Shown: one piece after another, positions 10,395 to 23,300 of the stretch
Layout of the letters: each line of letters starts with the position of its first letter
How positions within the stretch are numbered: position 1 is the stretch's first letter
Source of the DNA: Meghimatium bilineatum
Taxonomy: Eukaryota > Mollusca > Gastropoda > Stylommatophora > Philomycidae
NCBI GenBank assembly: GCA_034231615.1
Contig: CM067319.1
Coordinates: 11,286,391 to 11,350,390, forward strand
DNA length: 64,000 bases
Direction of reading: 5' to 3'
Notes under the pieces: model-generated
The model's input: the letters and a program-made list of their open reading frames with translations, nothing else
What the model was told of the DNA's origin: nothing
The model's database searches: none
Position numbers and translations under genes: made by a program

Positions 10395-13300
10395 CTGAAA
10401 TTGTGAAGGAAATAGAACAATTATTTAAGATTGATATTCCCATAAACCATCTTTTATACCCTTTTATGTGTGTTCGTCCATCAAAAAAATGGTGATGACC
10501 ATTTGTTACATTCACTTTATGAAATTCAGTCAGAGGTATATCCTTGTCTATGAGTTCGTAGGTGGATGAGAAGCCTTACGATGTCCCAAAGGTACTTGGG
10601 CAGATTGGATATATGATGATCACTTTCAATAGTGTTTGATCTGCCCGTAACTTTCTAGCGTGTCTCCATTGTTGAACGGCTGCATTTATTGTTTACACAA
10701 TGTTGCACTTAAAAAAAAAAATTGCAGAATACCATGTAGATCTGTTTTGTGCGGCATCTTCCAGTGTATCATGGTTTATGTCAAATGCTTTCAGCGAAAG
10801 CTTCAATGAGTCCTTGTAATGCTTTTTTTTGTCAACCTTGAGAGCACACATCCTTTCTCATCTCACAATATAAGAGTATTTTTTGGTAGACAGTGACCTG
10901 GCATAAGTACTACATGAACTGCCAAACTAACTTGTGTCTGCATAAAAATAGCATCACTGATAGGGATACTAGCCTGGACAAAGGATATAAATCCATGGAT
11001 CACTGGATCAGCAACCAACTAACAAATCTCAAGGGATACCAGCTGGGTCAAAGGGTATAAATCCATGGACCACTGAATCAGCAACCAACTAACCAACCAT
11101 AGGGATACGAGCTGGGTCAAAGGGTATAAATCCATGGACTGCTGGATCAGCAACCAACTAACCAACCATAGCGATACTAGCTGGGTCAAAGGGTATAAAT
11201 CCATGGACTACTGGATCAGCAACCAACTAACCAATCTCAAGGGATACCAGCTGGGTCAAAGGGTATAAATCCATGGACCACTGGATCAGCAACCAACTAA
11301 CCAACCATAGCGATACTAGCAGGGTCAAAGGGTATAAATCCATGGACCACTGGATCAGCAACCAACTAACCAACCATAGGGATACCAGCTGGGTCAAAGG
11401 GTATAAATCCATGAACCGCTGGATCAGCAACCAACTAACCATAGCGATACCAGCTCTATTAAGGACAGTGGCATCCAAAATCTTATCTTGCCATTTATCA
11501 CTTTTCTCATAAAAATTGTGTGGAAGTGATTGAGTTTCCTCAAGTGATGCCTATATACTGTCCATGCTTCACCAGCATACAACAGCATTGAAAGTCCACT
11601 AATTTGTAAACCTTCAGCTTTGTAGGCTAATGACATTACTATCATCATTATCAGGTGCTGTCTCCAAATCCAACACCTTCTGTCTTTTGCCTTGGAGGTC
11701 TCGACCACTCTGCTACACTGTAACCTGTCAATCTCATGGTGTGTCCCCTCTCACTTGTATCTCTGCTTACTTCTTGATCGCCACTTCCTGACTCTTCCAT
11801 CAAGTAATGTCTTCAATAAGGAGTTATGTATTTTAATGTGTCCAAAATATTTCATTTGTTTAATTTTCATTTCTTTTAATAATTTTTTTTATACAAAGTG
11901 TTGTCATAACTTCTATGTTTGCTGTCTTCTCTTTCCATGAAATTCTCCCTATTCTTCTATATCTTCACATCACAATGGCCATAAACTCTGTCTTCTAGTT
12001 GCTGGTTCATTATTCATATTTACATGGATAATTACATTTATCCATGTAATGTACAATAAATGTGGCATTTCATTATTGTCATAATTTTTGTGTGACTTGT
12101 TTCGATGTTAATATTTTCCTCATGTCATTAGAAGTAGTTTTAGCCATTCCTTCTAACTTCTGTTTCACACCTACCTACCTGGACTGCTTGGAGGAAATCA
12201 ATCATTTTACCTGCAGCATACCTCCATGTTAAGTATTTTTTCTTCTACTCCATGTTAAGTATTTTTTTTTCTTCTACTCCATGTTAAGTATTTTTTCTTC
12301 TACTCCATGTTAAGTATTTATTCCTTCTACTCCACGTTAAGTATTTTCTTCTTCTACTCCATGTTAAGTATTTTTTCTTCTACTCCATGTTACGTATTTT
12401 CTTCTACTCCATGTTAAGTATTTTTTCTTCTACTCCATGTTAAGTATTTTTTCTTCTACTCCATGTTAAGTATTTTTTCTTCTACTCCATGTTAAGTATT
12501 TTCTTCTACTCCATGTTAAGTATTTTTTCTTCTACTCCATGTTAAGTATTTTTTCTTCTACTCCATGTTAAGTATTTTCTTCTACTCCATGTTAAGTATT
12601 TTTTCTTCTACTCCATGTTAAGTATTTTCTTCTACTCCATGTTAAGTATTTTTTCTTCTACTCCATGTTAAGTATTTTTTCTTCTACTCCATGTTAAGTA
12701 TTTTTTCTTCTACTCCATGTTAAGTATTTTTTCTTCTACTCCATGTTAAGTATTTTTTCTTCTACTCCATGTTAAGTATTGTTTTCTTCTACTCCATGTT
12801 AAGTATTTTTATCTTCTACTCCATGTTAAGTATTTTTTTCTTCTACTCCATGTTAAGTATTTTTTTCTTCTACTCCATGTTAAGTATTTTTTTCTTCTAC
12901 TCCATGTTAAGTATTTTTTCTTCTACTCCATGTTAAGTATTTTTTCTTCTACTCCATGTTAAGTATTTTTTTTCTTCTACTCCATGTTAAGTATTTTTTC
13001 CTCTACTCCATGTTAAGTGTCAAAAGGCAGTATAACGTTATTGTAATCTTAACTACTTAATGTTTACTGATGCTATGCAGTTTTCTTCAGGGCTGCAATA
13101 ATCTAAATGGTTGCATTCCATATCCATTCAACAAACTATACTGCAGTGATTTGTGGGTTTTACTCATTCATTCAACAAACTATACTGCAGTGATTTGTGG
13201 GTTTTACTCATTCATTCAACAAACTATACTGCAGTGATTTGTGGGTTTTACTCATTCATTCAACAAACTATACTGCAGTGATTTGTGGGTTTTACTCATT

Positions 13301-16300
13301 CATTCAACAAACTATACTGCAGTGATTTGCGGGTTTTACTCATTCATTCAACAAACTATACTGCAGTGATTTGTGGGTTTTACTCATTCATTCAACAAAC
13401 TATACTGCAGTGATTTGTGGGTTTTACTCATTCATTCAACAAACTATACTGCAGTGATTTGTGGGTTTTACTCATCCATTCAACAAACTATACTGCAGTG
13501 ATTTGTGGGTTTTACTCATTCATTCAACAAACTATACTGCAGTGATTTGCGGGTTTTACTCATTCATTCAACAAACTATACTGCAGTGATTTGTGGGTTT
13601 TACTCATTCATTCAACAAACTATACTGCAGTGATTTGTGGGTTTTACTCATTCATTCAGCAAACTATACTGCAGTGATTTGCAGGTTTTACTCATTCATT
13701 CAACAAACTATACTGCAGTGATTTGCGGGTTTTACTCATTCATTCAACAAACTATACTGCAGTGATTTGTGGGTTTTACTCATTCATTCAGCAAACTATA
13801 CTGCAGTGATTTGCAGGTTTTACTCATCCATTCAACAAACTATACAGGAATGACATGCAGGTTTTGCTTAATCATTCAACAAACTATACAGGAGTGACTT
13901 GCAGGTTTTACTTAATCCTTCAACAAACTATACAGGAGTGACTTGCAGGTTTTACTTAATCATTCAACAAACTATACTGGAGTGACTTGCAGGTTTTACT
14001 TAATCCTTCAACAAACTATACTGGAACTACTGGAATGTCTTGCAGGTTTTACTTAATCATTCAACAAACTATACTGGAGTGACTTGCAGGTTTTACTTAA
14101 TCCTTCAACAAACTATACTAGAAAGACTTACAGGTTTTACTCATTCATTCAACAAACTATACTGAAAAGGCTTGCAGGTTTTACTTAATCCTTCAACAAA
14201 CTATACTGGAACTACTGGAATGTCTTGCAGGTTTTACTTAATCATTCATCAAATTATACTGAAGTGAGTTGCAGGTTTTATCAACTTACCTGGATTAGCT
14301 GGGGGTGACCAGTCAGGATCTGGCACAAATGCTGCTACCGGAGCTTGTGGTGTTTGATTCTTTGATGCTGATACAGACCGAGGCTGGGGCTTTGGGCTTA
14401 AATGGTGACTGGGCTGATATGAAGTAGAAGGAGCTGGTTGGTAGTCACTGCGGGGAGGATCCTGAGGGGTGCTTGGTGGTGCATGAGCTCCGGGGGTAGG
14501 ATACAGGCCATTGTCTGTACTAAAGGTCATATGACTAGGTGGAATTGAGGGACCAGCAATGTTCTCAAAGCCCAGCCCTTGAGGACCACCAATATCACCT
14601 CCTAGAGAGAATCAAAAATCGACACTAGATAACAATATTACAGCATTTCACACAAAAATTGTTACAGCATGTTTTCCTGTTTAGGAAGGTAGGGAGGTTC
14701 TTTACTGCGATTATAAATGTTACTTTGCTATAGCTGTGACCACAACATGTAAAGGGTAGATTTTTAATGTTACCTCGAAGCAAAAAAAAAATCTAGTCTT
14801 TACCATGGATTTTAACATGTGAGACCATGATTGTTAAACAGGTATTCTACCCAATCAATGACATTATTACATTCAATATACATCTGTACATTTAAGTAAA
14901 GTCACTATTTACACAAATGAGATATATTGAGAATACAATATTTGGTCCATATTTTTCTAGATGTGCAGATGTCCTTACAATAGTACTTATGCTAACATGT
15001 GTACTCAAAATAAAAAAAGTGTTCCATAGAAAATATAGATCAATGAAATAGGATTAGGTTTGTGAACAGAACTTATTGTATAGATTACAACAGTAACACC
15101 TTCATCTATCAGACCTGTTTGTGAATACTAGTACAGTGGAATCTTCTTACAACAAAGTGGCTCAGACTGACAGAAAATTTATGACATAACAGAATTTTGC
15201 TATATAGAATTATACTGAATAAAATACAAGGATTGGGAAGAACAGTCTTAAATAGGGGACTGTTATGAAGATATAGTAATCCCTTTAGCTGTGAGCAGGT
15301 AGCTCTTGACAACCCAGTCTTCCTGACAAAACCACAGGTTTTCTCAGTTGTGTAACTGAGGTGATACACAGACATATAGAGTCTCAAAGGCATGGATATG
15401 AAGGGAAGGGGGGTGGGGGGAATTATGGATACATGTTTAGTCCTCGAAGGAAGACATTTCAGTGCGCCAGTATCTCAAGACTACCACATCCTGCCTGGAG
15501 CACAGCAGACACTTCTGTTTCACTGTTGCCTTCTTATTGGAACAATTTTTTTGTTTGTGGTCCACTTGGGTCCTTTATTGCGTTCTGACGTTTATGGATC
15601 ATAGTACACATATCGTACAAAAATGATTTATAGTAACTGTTATTACATGTCCCCCATCTGAGATGGGTCCATGCCACCTTCCCAATTTCAATTCTATTCT
15701 GTGCCCCTCCCCACAAGTCTGTTGGCCCATGGCCCAAGTTAAGAACCACTGATCTTTCAGGGTATATGATTTTATCATATTCTGGTCAATTTATTGATTC
15801 TATGGAAACTCTGTCAGACCACTTTTTGTGTTTTGTCTACACATAGATCAAGACATTTTACTTTTCTCTAAACACTGTCAGAGAAAAGTAAAATGGTTTG
15901 ATCTGCACCAAAGCTCCAACATAGTTTGCATGTTGGGACTACATACTTGTCTCACTAACCCCTCTGCCACACTGACTGGCAACTTGGCATATTATGTTAG
16001 GTAAATGAAATCAGATAGGAATTGTTAAGAAAATATACATAAATGTACATATTACAAAAAATGCTGATGATGTTACTAATTAATAACAAGAGAAATTATA
16101 AAGTAACATTAGATTACTCCTCATTTCCGGTAAGCCAAAAAACAGCCAGATAAGTAGACCTCTTGTGCCAGTAAGTCACTAAAACGAACAGTTAAATATT
16201 CCTTTTCTGTCGGTAAGCCACTAAAACAGGCAGTAAAATATTCTCCTTCTGCTGATATGCCACTAAAACAGCCAGTAAAATATTCCACTTCTTCTGGTAA

Positions 16301-19300
16301 GCTACTAAAAGTCAGTAAAATATTCCACTTCTTCTGGCAAGCTACTAAAACAGTCAGTAAAATATTCCACTTCTTCTGGTAAGCTACTAAAACAGTAAGT
16401 TATGTAGACATCTTCCGCAGGTAACTAGGTAAAACCTCAATTTTTATAGTAATATCTAAATACATTATGGCAAGACAGGAAAACCCTTACAGGGATAAAG
16501 AGTTTAAGACATATTAGGTCACCAATTTAAAAAGATATTTCCTATAGAACTATAGTAATAGCAACAAAATATTTCAAACAAGTGTATCCAAATTCTTAAA
16601 ATCCCACTGAAGATGGATGTGTTAGGCCATTGGTGCAAATAAAGCAGCGACACAACACATTTCCATTCACTGGACTACATCCTGCTAGAAGTCTAGTAGG
16701 ACAATTGTCCTGTTACAAGAGAGATCCAGCGGGAGTTTGAGAATGAATACTGAAGAAATTCTTAAAATATGGGAAATCGTTACAGTTATCCCCACAATTA
16801 GGGATACTAATGACAAGATCCTAAGACATAGAGGACTGACTTCATTGTACTCAAAGTTTTCCCAATTGCACTTTAGCTTTTAATAGAGTGGCGCATTTAC
16901 CACACATAGCATGCGACATCGAATCTTCAAGAGATGTCAGGGATCTTGAAAAAAAAATGCAAAAACAGATGTTGTAACCCAGGATTGAACCTGAGACCTC
17001 TTGAGCACAAGACAATGGTTTAACTACTATGTCAGGGAGATGTCCACAAATACCAAAGAAACAAGTTCATGTAAGAAAAACAATAAGTTTCCAATAATGT
17101 CAAAAAAATATTTCCAATATTGCAACAAAAACAATATGTTTCCAATATAGTCAAAAAAATATTTCCAATATTGCAACAAAAAAAATAAGTTTCCAATAAT
17201 GTCAAGAAAATATTTCCAATATTGCAACAAAAACAATAAGTTTCCAATAATGTCAAAAAAATATTTCCAATATTGCAACAAAAACAATAAGTTTCCAATA
17301 ATGTCAAAAAAATATTTCCAATATTGCAACAAAAACAATAAGTTTCCAATAATGTCAAAAACATATTTCCAATATTGCAACAAAAACAATATGTTTCCAA
17401 CAGTGCAAAAAACACTGTTTTTAAAAAAAATATTGCACAAGAGAATAATAAGTATTTATTACAGCACAAGAGTAACATGTTCCAATATTGCACAAAATAA
17501 GTATTTAATATTGCACAAGAGTAATACGTTTCCAATATTACACACAATAAGTATTTAATATTGCACAAAGTAACAAATAAATTCCCACTATTGCATAAAG
17601 AAAAAAATTAATTTTGAATATTGCACAAAAGTCGGACTCTGGAGGGGAGTGGTAAAAAACATAACTCAGATGGCCAAATTCAAACTTTTCTGCAGGCAAC
17701 TGTGCTTTGGAATGTTCCGAAAACAATGGCAACCTACTTGACATATTTATATTGCAAAGAGAATAACTACAGTCAAAACATGTTAGGTTGGTCACTATGG
17801 TACATCATAAATAGAATATGCTACCAATTTGTTGTACACACAAAAATAACAACAATGAAAAAACACTGTCAGCAAAATTAACGGTGATTATCAGAAACAA
17901 TGGTGGTACACTCTGCCTCTCCCATAGATCTGTCTCATTCAGCAGATGGAGAAGGCTATGCATGCTGACAGTTTCTGTGGTGTATAAATTCTATATTTTC
18001 CAAGTCCTACCAGTCAATCGTCCGGTACTTTACGGGGACAGGTGTCTCCTTTTTTAATGAAACAAACCATAATCTTGAATTGACAAGATCCTACATTATT
18101 TAATGACACAAATTATCGACAACATCGCACAATCTACAGGATACATAAATGTTCCCTATCTACTGCTCCCCCCCCCTCCCCATGGTATTAAATGAACCAG
18201 TTTGTTTTTCACTGATTTTATGAAACTGCGCATAATCATAAAAAGTTTCATTGTGGACACATCTCCCCATAATTATCCAATTGTCCCCCCTCGACTATCT
18301 CCTTGAGCAATTCCAAACTCCCTCAGTCATTCAATAAGAGTCTCATCCTCATACAAGAGATGCATATATACAGAGTTTACAATGTCAATTGTCATCTGTC
18401 ATGACACATGTTTTATTTCATATGTACCAGTGTATACACCTAAGTCCGCCTTCCACTGAAAGTACAGTCAACAGAGCAAAATATCCACAGTTCCTATTAC
18501 GATCATACTACAGAGCATGGTCAAAACAAATATAATAGACTTATCCAAAATGAAATGCTTCCACAAGATAACATTGCAACATGGTGGCAAACCCAGCATT
18601 GATTCATGCACGTAACATTATGTACAGTAGTCAGATATATTATAGTATAAGTATAGTGAATAAGTACATATATGCTACAAACAATTGCAACTACTAATAA
18701 AAAATATGATAAAAACAACTATAAAGAAAAAATAAATATGACCCGCTGACGTTTCGGCCAAAAATATTCATCAGAACAAACATATACCCGGTAATAAGAA
18801 ACAGAATAATACAGAAACAAATTATTCATTGAAAACATTTTTCTATTGTCTAACCCCAAGTGAATGATTGATGATAATATTTACACTTGCCGTTACATGT
18901 AGGTGTGGGAGCTTAAATTGTCGTTCCAAGGCCAGATGTGTTGCCTTGATTACATTGAGTCCATGTTTGTTCAGGGCTATCTTGATGTTTTCTATCTACT
19001 GTTTTCTTGGTCTTATGACTGGATATTCTTTTGTTATATTTTGTTATTGGTGTTTGGTTTGGCTTAATTCTCATACAAACATTTTTCAAAAATGTAAATA
19101 AACAGTTCATGTAATGGCCTAGCGAAGAACAGAAGGATCAGGATACAGCGCACACAATTTGTGCAAGAACAGAAGGGTGGGTACCCTAAAGAAAAGGCAC
19201 ATTATGAAGAAATGTAGAAGACTAAGACTCGTTTGTGTTACTATGGCCCATACCTTATCGCTGGATCTACTCTGGGGTTTTTTATGATTATTTATTATAG

Positions 19301-20284
19301 TATAGAGTAACACTAGTAACTAATACTTTCACTGCCGCGAATGGAAAAAAAAAGTCCCAGAAGAACAAAATCCATTTCACTGCTACAGACAACTTTTGTC
19401 ATCTGTATGATTTTTCTTCTTGCAGTTTTTCAGATCTAAAACCGGATTTATATTATCTGAGAAGGGCTATAAATGTCACAAGAAGAGACCAAATGAGAAA
19501 TGAAGACATCAGAGAGATAGTAAAGACCATAGAGGAGCACAATAGCTTAGTTGATAGTGAGCTTGCTTGCTATCACCAGGTTATAGCATGCAAGGTTCGA
19601 AACCAAATATGGACACAAAAAAGTCAGGGTTGTTATTTCTCGCTTGACACAACCACTCCTCCAGTAGACTCAGCTGTAAATGAGTACCTGACGCATGAGT
19701 TAGGGGAGGTAAAGATAGCAAGAAAGGGAACTGGCCACCCCACCTAATAATTTCTGCAGATTAGTACATGAAGAGTTTTATTCATCCCCGATTACAGATT
19801 GCTGACATGGGACCTACCTTTACCTTTAAAAACCATACCATGTAAACAATATATAGACAACAGATTTACTGGTTCAGACACCTTATGAAAATGGAACCAT
19901 CACAACCACCCATCCTTGCATACAACAGTAGAAAGAACAGCTACAAAGCAAGAAGAACAAGATGGAAAGATTCACTGAGAGAGATTGTTAAAAACCATGA
20001 CAAATGCAACAAAGATGGTCAAAAACAGAAAACTTCAACTCCCATGACACCTGATGGCATTTGTGGATAAGACGATAGATAAATAGCAAGAGCATAAAAC
20101 ATGAAAATAAAAACAGCAAGATACAGAAGAAGACCAAGAAGAAGATGGATTAGATAGGAGTTATCAACATTCTGAGGCATCACAATATTACTGCATATCA
20201 AGCAAAAAAAAACGTGTCATACCTAGAAAACTAATCATCATTCAATTCTATGATCCATTACAGCAAAAACAGAGAGAAAAAACA

Positions 20285-20332
<48 letters not shown>

Positions 20333-23300
20333 ATTTCTCTTGATATCCATATTAATTAAATACAACACTGATTACCTGGCTCATCAGTAACGAGTTTAGT
20401 AGATCTGTCTCACAAACATAACTCTATCAAAGATGCACAGGTTCACATGTCAGTCATTCATATTGTACTGGTGACATCATTAGTATAAGTGAAGCTTAAA
20501 CATTCAATAATGGTTGAAAAGCAATTTTCTATACAGGATGTACTTCAATATATACTAAAGACTGTAGGTTATCATCAACCCACACTAGACAAGTCCATAG
20601 GTGCTCTAATCCCCATCTCAATAAATCCATCAGAGTTTAGCAACTGACAGTCTCAGTTTGATGCTGATTTATCAGTCTTAGCATATATCTATTATGTTCT
20701 TCCTTATGGTCTGTTTCTATCTTTACGCCAATCTCATGCAGTCGTCTCTTTCTATTTTTATACTAATCTCATGCAGTCATGAGAGCGACCATGATTAATA
20801 CTTTTGAAAATCTTCTGATCGGACATCCTTTAGCATGTTAACTAAGTCAGATATATTTATTGATGTACCTATTGACACTGTACTTTCAATATATAATTAC
20901 TATATAATAAGCTATTTTAAAGTTGAAATAATGACTAAAAGGTTTTCTGGACAATGGTGATAAAATTATTCAGTATCTCTAGATGATGCAAGTATAGCAA
21001 CAAATCAAAGATTCTGGCTTGAGTTCTCTGCTGATGTTGTAGCTTTATTTAAGTGCTTCTGTACCATCTGACTTTCAACACCACAAAAGACCATTTGACA
21101 AGTCTTACCAAAATTTAAATAGTGGCAAACCTGCAAGATATTGTTAAACATTTTGTTTGGACAAAAGCCAATAGTGTAAAGAAAATAGATTGAAAATAGA
21201 TTTTATTGTTTTGTTTGAAAAACTGCACCTGAAATTTTTAGTTAACAAAATATTTATTTTTCTGTTCCATTTCAAACTATATCTGGATTTCCATTATAGC
21301 AGGACACCTTGAAGCATACAAGGCTTTTCTGTATTTCAGCCTAAAACATAATTAAAAATCACATATTTTTTTTACCTAAAACTGTTCATATTCTGCATAA
21401 AGACTACTTCAAAAAGAAAAACACTACAGACCAATATCATATTAAATGAAACCTGGGTAATTTTTCCATACAAACTACAGAAAATCTGTACTACTTCACA
21501 GGTATGTACTAGACTGTAGTAGAATGTAGTTAGGAAAACAGATATGCGTTGTGTAACCATTTTATTTTATTCACAACAATCACATGTGATTCTGGTAGTA
21601 CATTTTGATATAGTAGAAGGGTTCGGTGACACCAAGAAATTTGAAAAATATTTGCATCATTGTAGAATAAGAGCTTTTTTTTAGAGCATTTATGGAATTT
21701 GTTACTTTTTGTGACATTCAGCGGTTCTCAACATCTACTATATGACACCCCCACCCCCTGTGGACCAGAGAGACCTGAATGGGGACAATAAAGAAAATAT
21801 TTTTTTAATATTGGGGGGGCACAGACCAGTCTAGAGGGGGGGGGGGGCTACAGATCTGTCTAATGGGTGGTACATATCTGTATGGGGGGGGTACAGACCT
21901 GCCTGGAAAGGGGAGGGGCCCACAGATGTGTTTGCTAAACAATATATAGCCACACTGGACTGAAATGAGGCAAAAAGATATTATGCAGCCGCTCTAACTT
22001 GGTGAAGAGTGGCAGGAAAATGTCCGGAAGATCTAGCAAGATCAAGAGAATTTTGAACTCAGAAAAAGATGAACAGTGAAGCACAGTGGTAGGCCTTTAA
22101 TGAGGTCATTAACCAAATTCTGACTTTTATCAAGTACAACCGTCATATTATCATCTAAGAACTTGTGGACAAGATCATCTGTCAAAATGTAATATTATCA
22201 TCCAAGAACGTGTGGACAAGATCATATGTCAAATGTCATATTATCATCCAAGAACTTGTGGATGAGATCATCTGTCAAAATGTCATATTATCATCCAAGA
22301 ACTTGTGGATGAGATCATCTGTCAAAATGTCATATTATCATCCAATAACGTGTGGACAAGATCATCTGTCAAAATGTCATATTATCATCTAAGAACTTGT
22401 GGACAAGATCATCTGTCAAAATGTCATATTATCATCCAAGAACTTGTGGATGAGATCATGTCAAAATGTCATACTATCATCTAAGAACGTGTGGATGAGA
22501 TCATGTCAAAATGTCATATTATCATCCAAGAACCTGTCATATTATCATCCAAGAACATGTCATATTATCATCCAAGAACCTTTCATATTATCATCCAAGA
22601 ACCTGTCATATTATCATCCAAGAACCTGTCATATTATCATCCAAGAACCGGTCATATCATCCAAGAACCTGTCATATTATCATGAAAGAACTTGTGGACG
22701 AGATCATCTGTCAAAATGTCATATTATCATCCAAGAACCTGTCATATTATCATCCAAGAACCTGTCATATTATCATCCAAGAACCTGTCATATTATCATC
22801 CAAGAACCTGTCATATTATCATCCAAGAACCTGTCATATTATCATCCAAGAACCTGTCATATTATCATCCAAGAACTTATGGATTAGATCATCTGTCAAA
22901 ATGTCATATTATCATCCAAGAACCTGTCATATTATCATCCAAAAACCTGTCATATTATCATCCAAGAACCTGTCATATTATCATCCAAGAACCTGTCATA
23001 TTATCATCCAAAAACCTGTCATATTATCATCCAAGAACCTGTCATATTATCATCCAAGAACCTGTCATATTATCATCCAAGAACCTGTCATATTATCATC
23101 CAAGAACCAGTCATATTATCATCCAAGAACTTGTGGACGAGATCATCTGTCAAAATGTCATATTATCATCCAAGAACCTGTCATATTATCATCCAAGAAC
23201 ATGTCATATTATCATCCAAGAACCTGTCATATTATCTTCCAAGAACCGGTCATATTATCATCCAAGAACTTGTGGACGAGATCATCTGTCAAAATGTCAT

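Noticed and set aside
10970-11478. Repeated MDLYPLTQLVSLWLVSWLLI ORFs resembling membrane proteins
   Set aside because: A 69-bp tandem repeat. The hydrophobicity is a translation artefact.
14249-14530. Isolated proline-rich protein
   Set aside because: It is VTA1 exon 6 read through into the intron; splice sites and phase show the real exon.
16950-17045. Functional tRNA gene on the minus strand
   Set aside because: Boxes A and B are present, but I could not fold a clean cloverleaf and there is no good terminator. SINE head more likely.
17027-17568. Overlapping ORFs rich in Phe/Leu/Tyr
   Set aside because: Produced by the 51-bp array; both strands are open.
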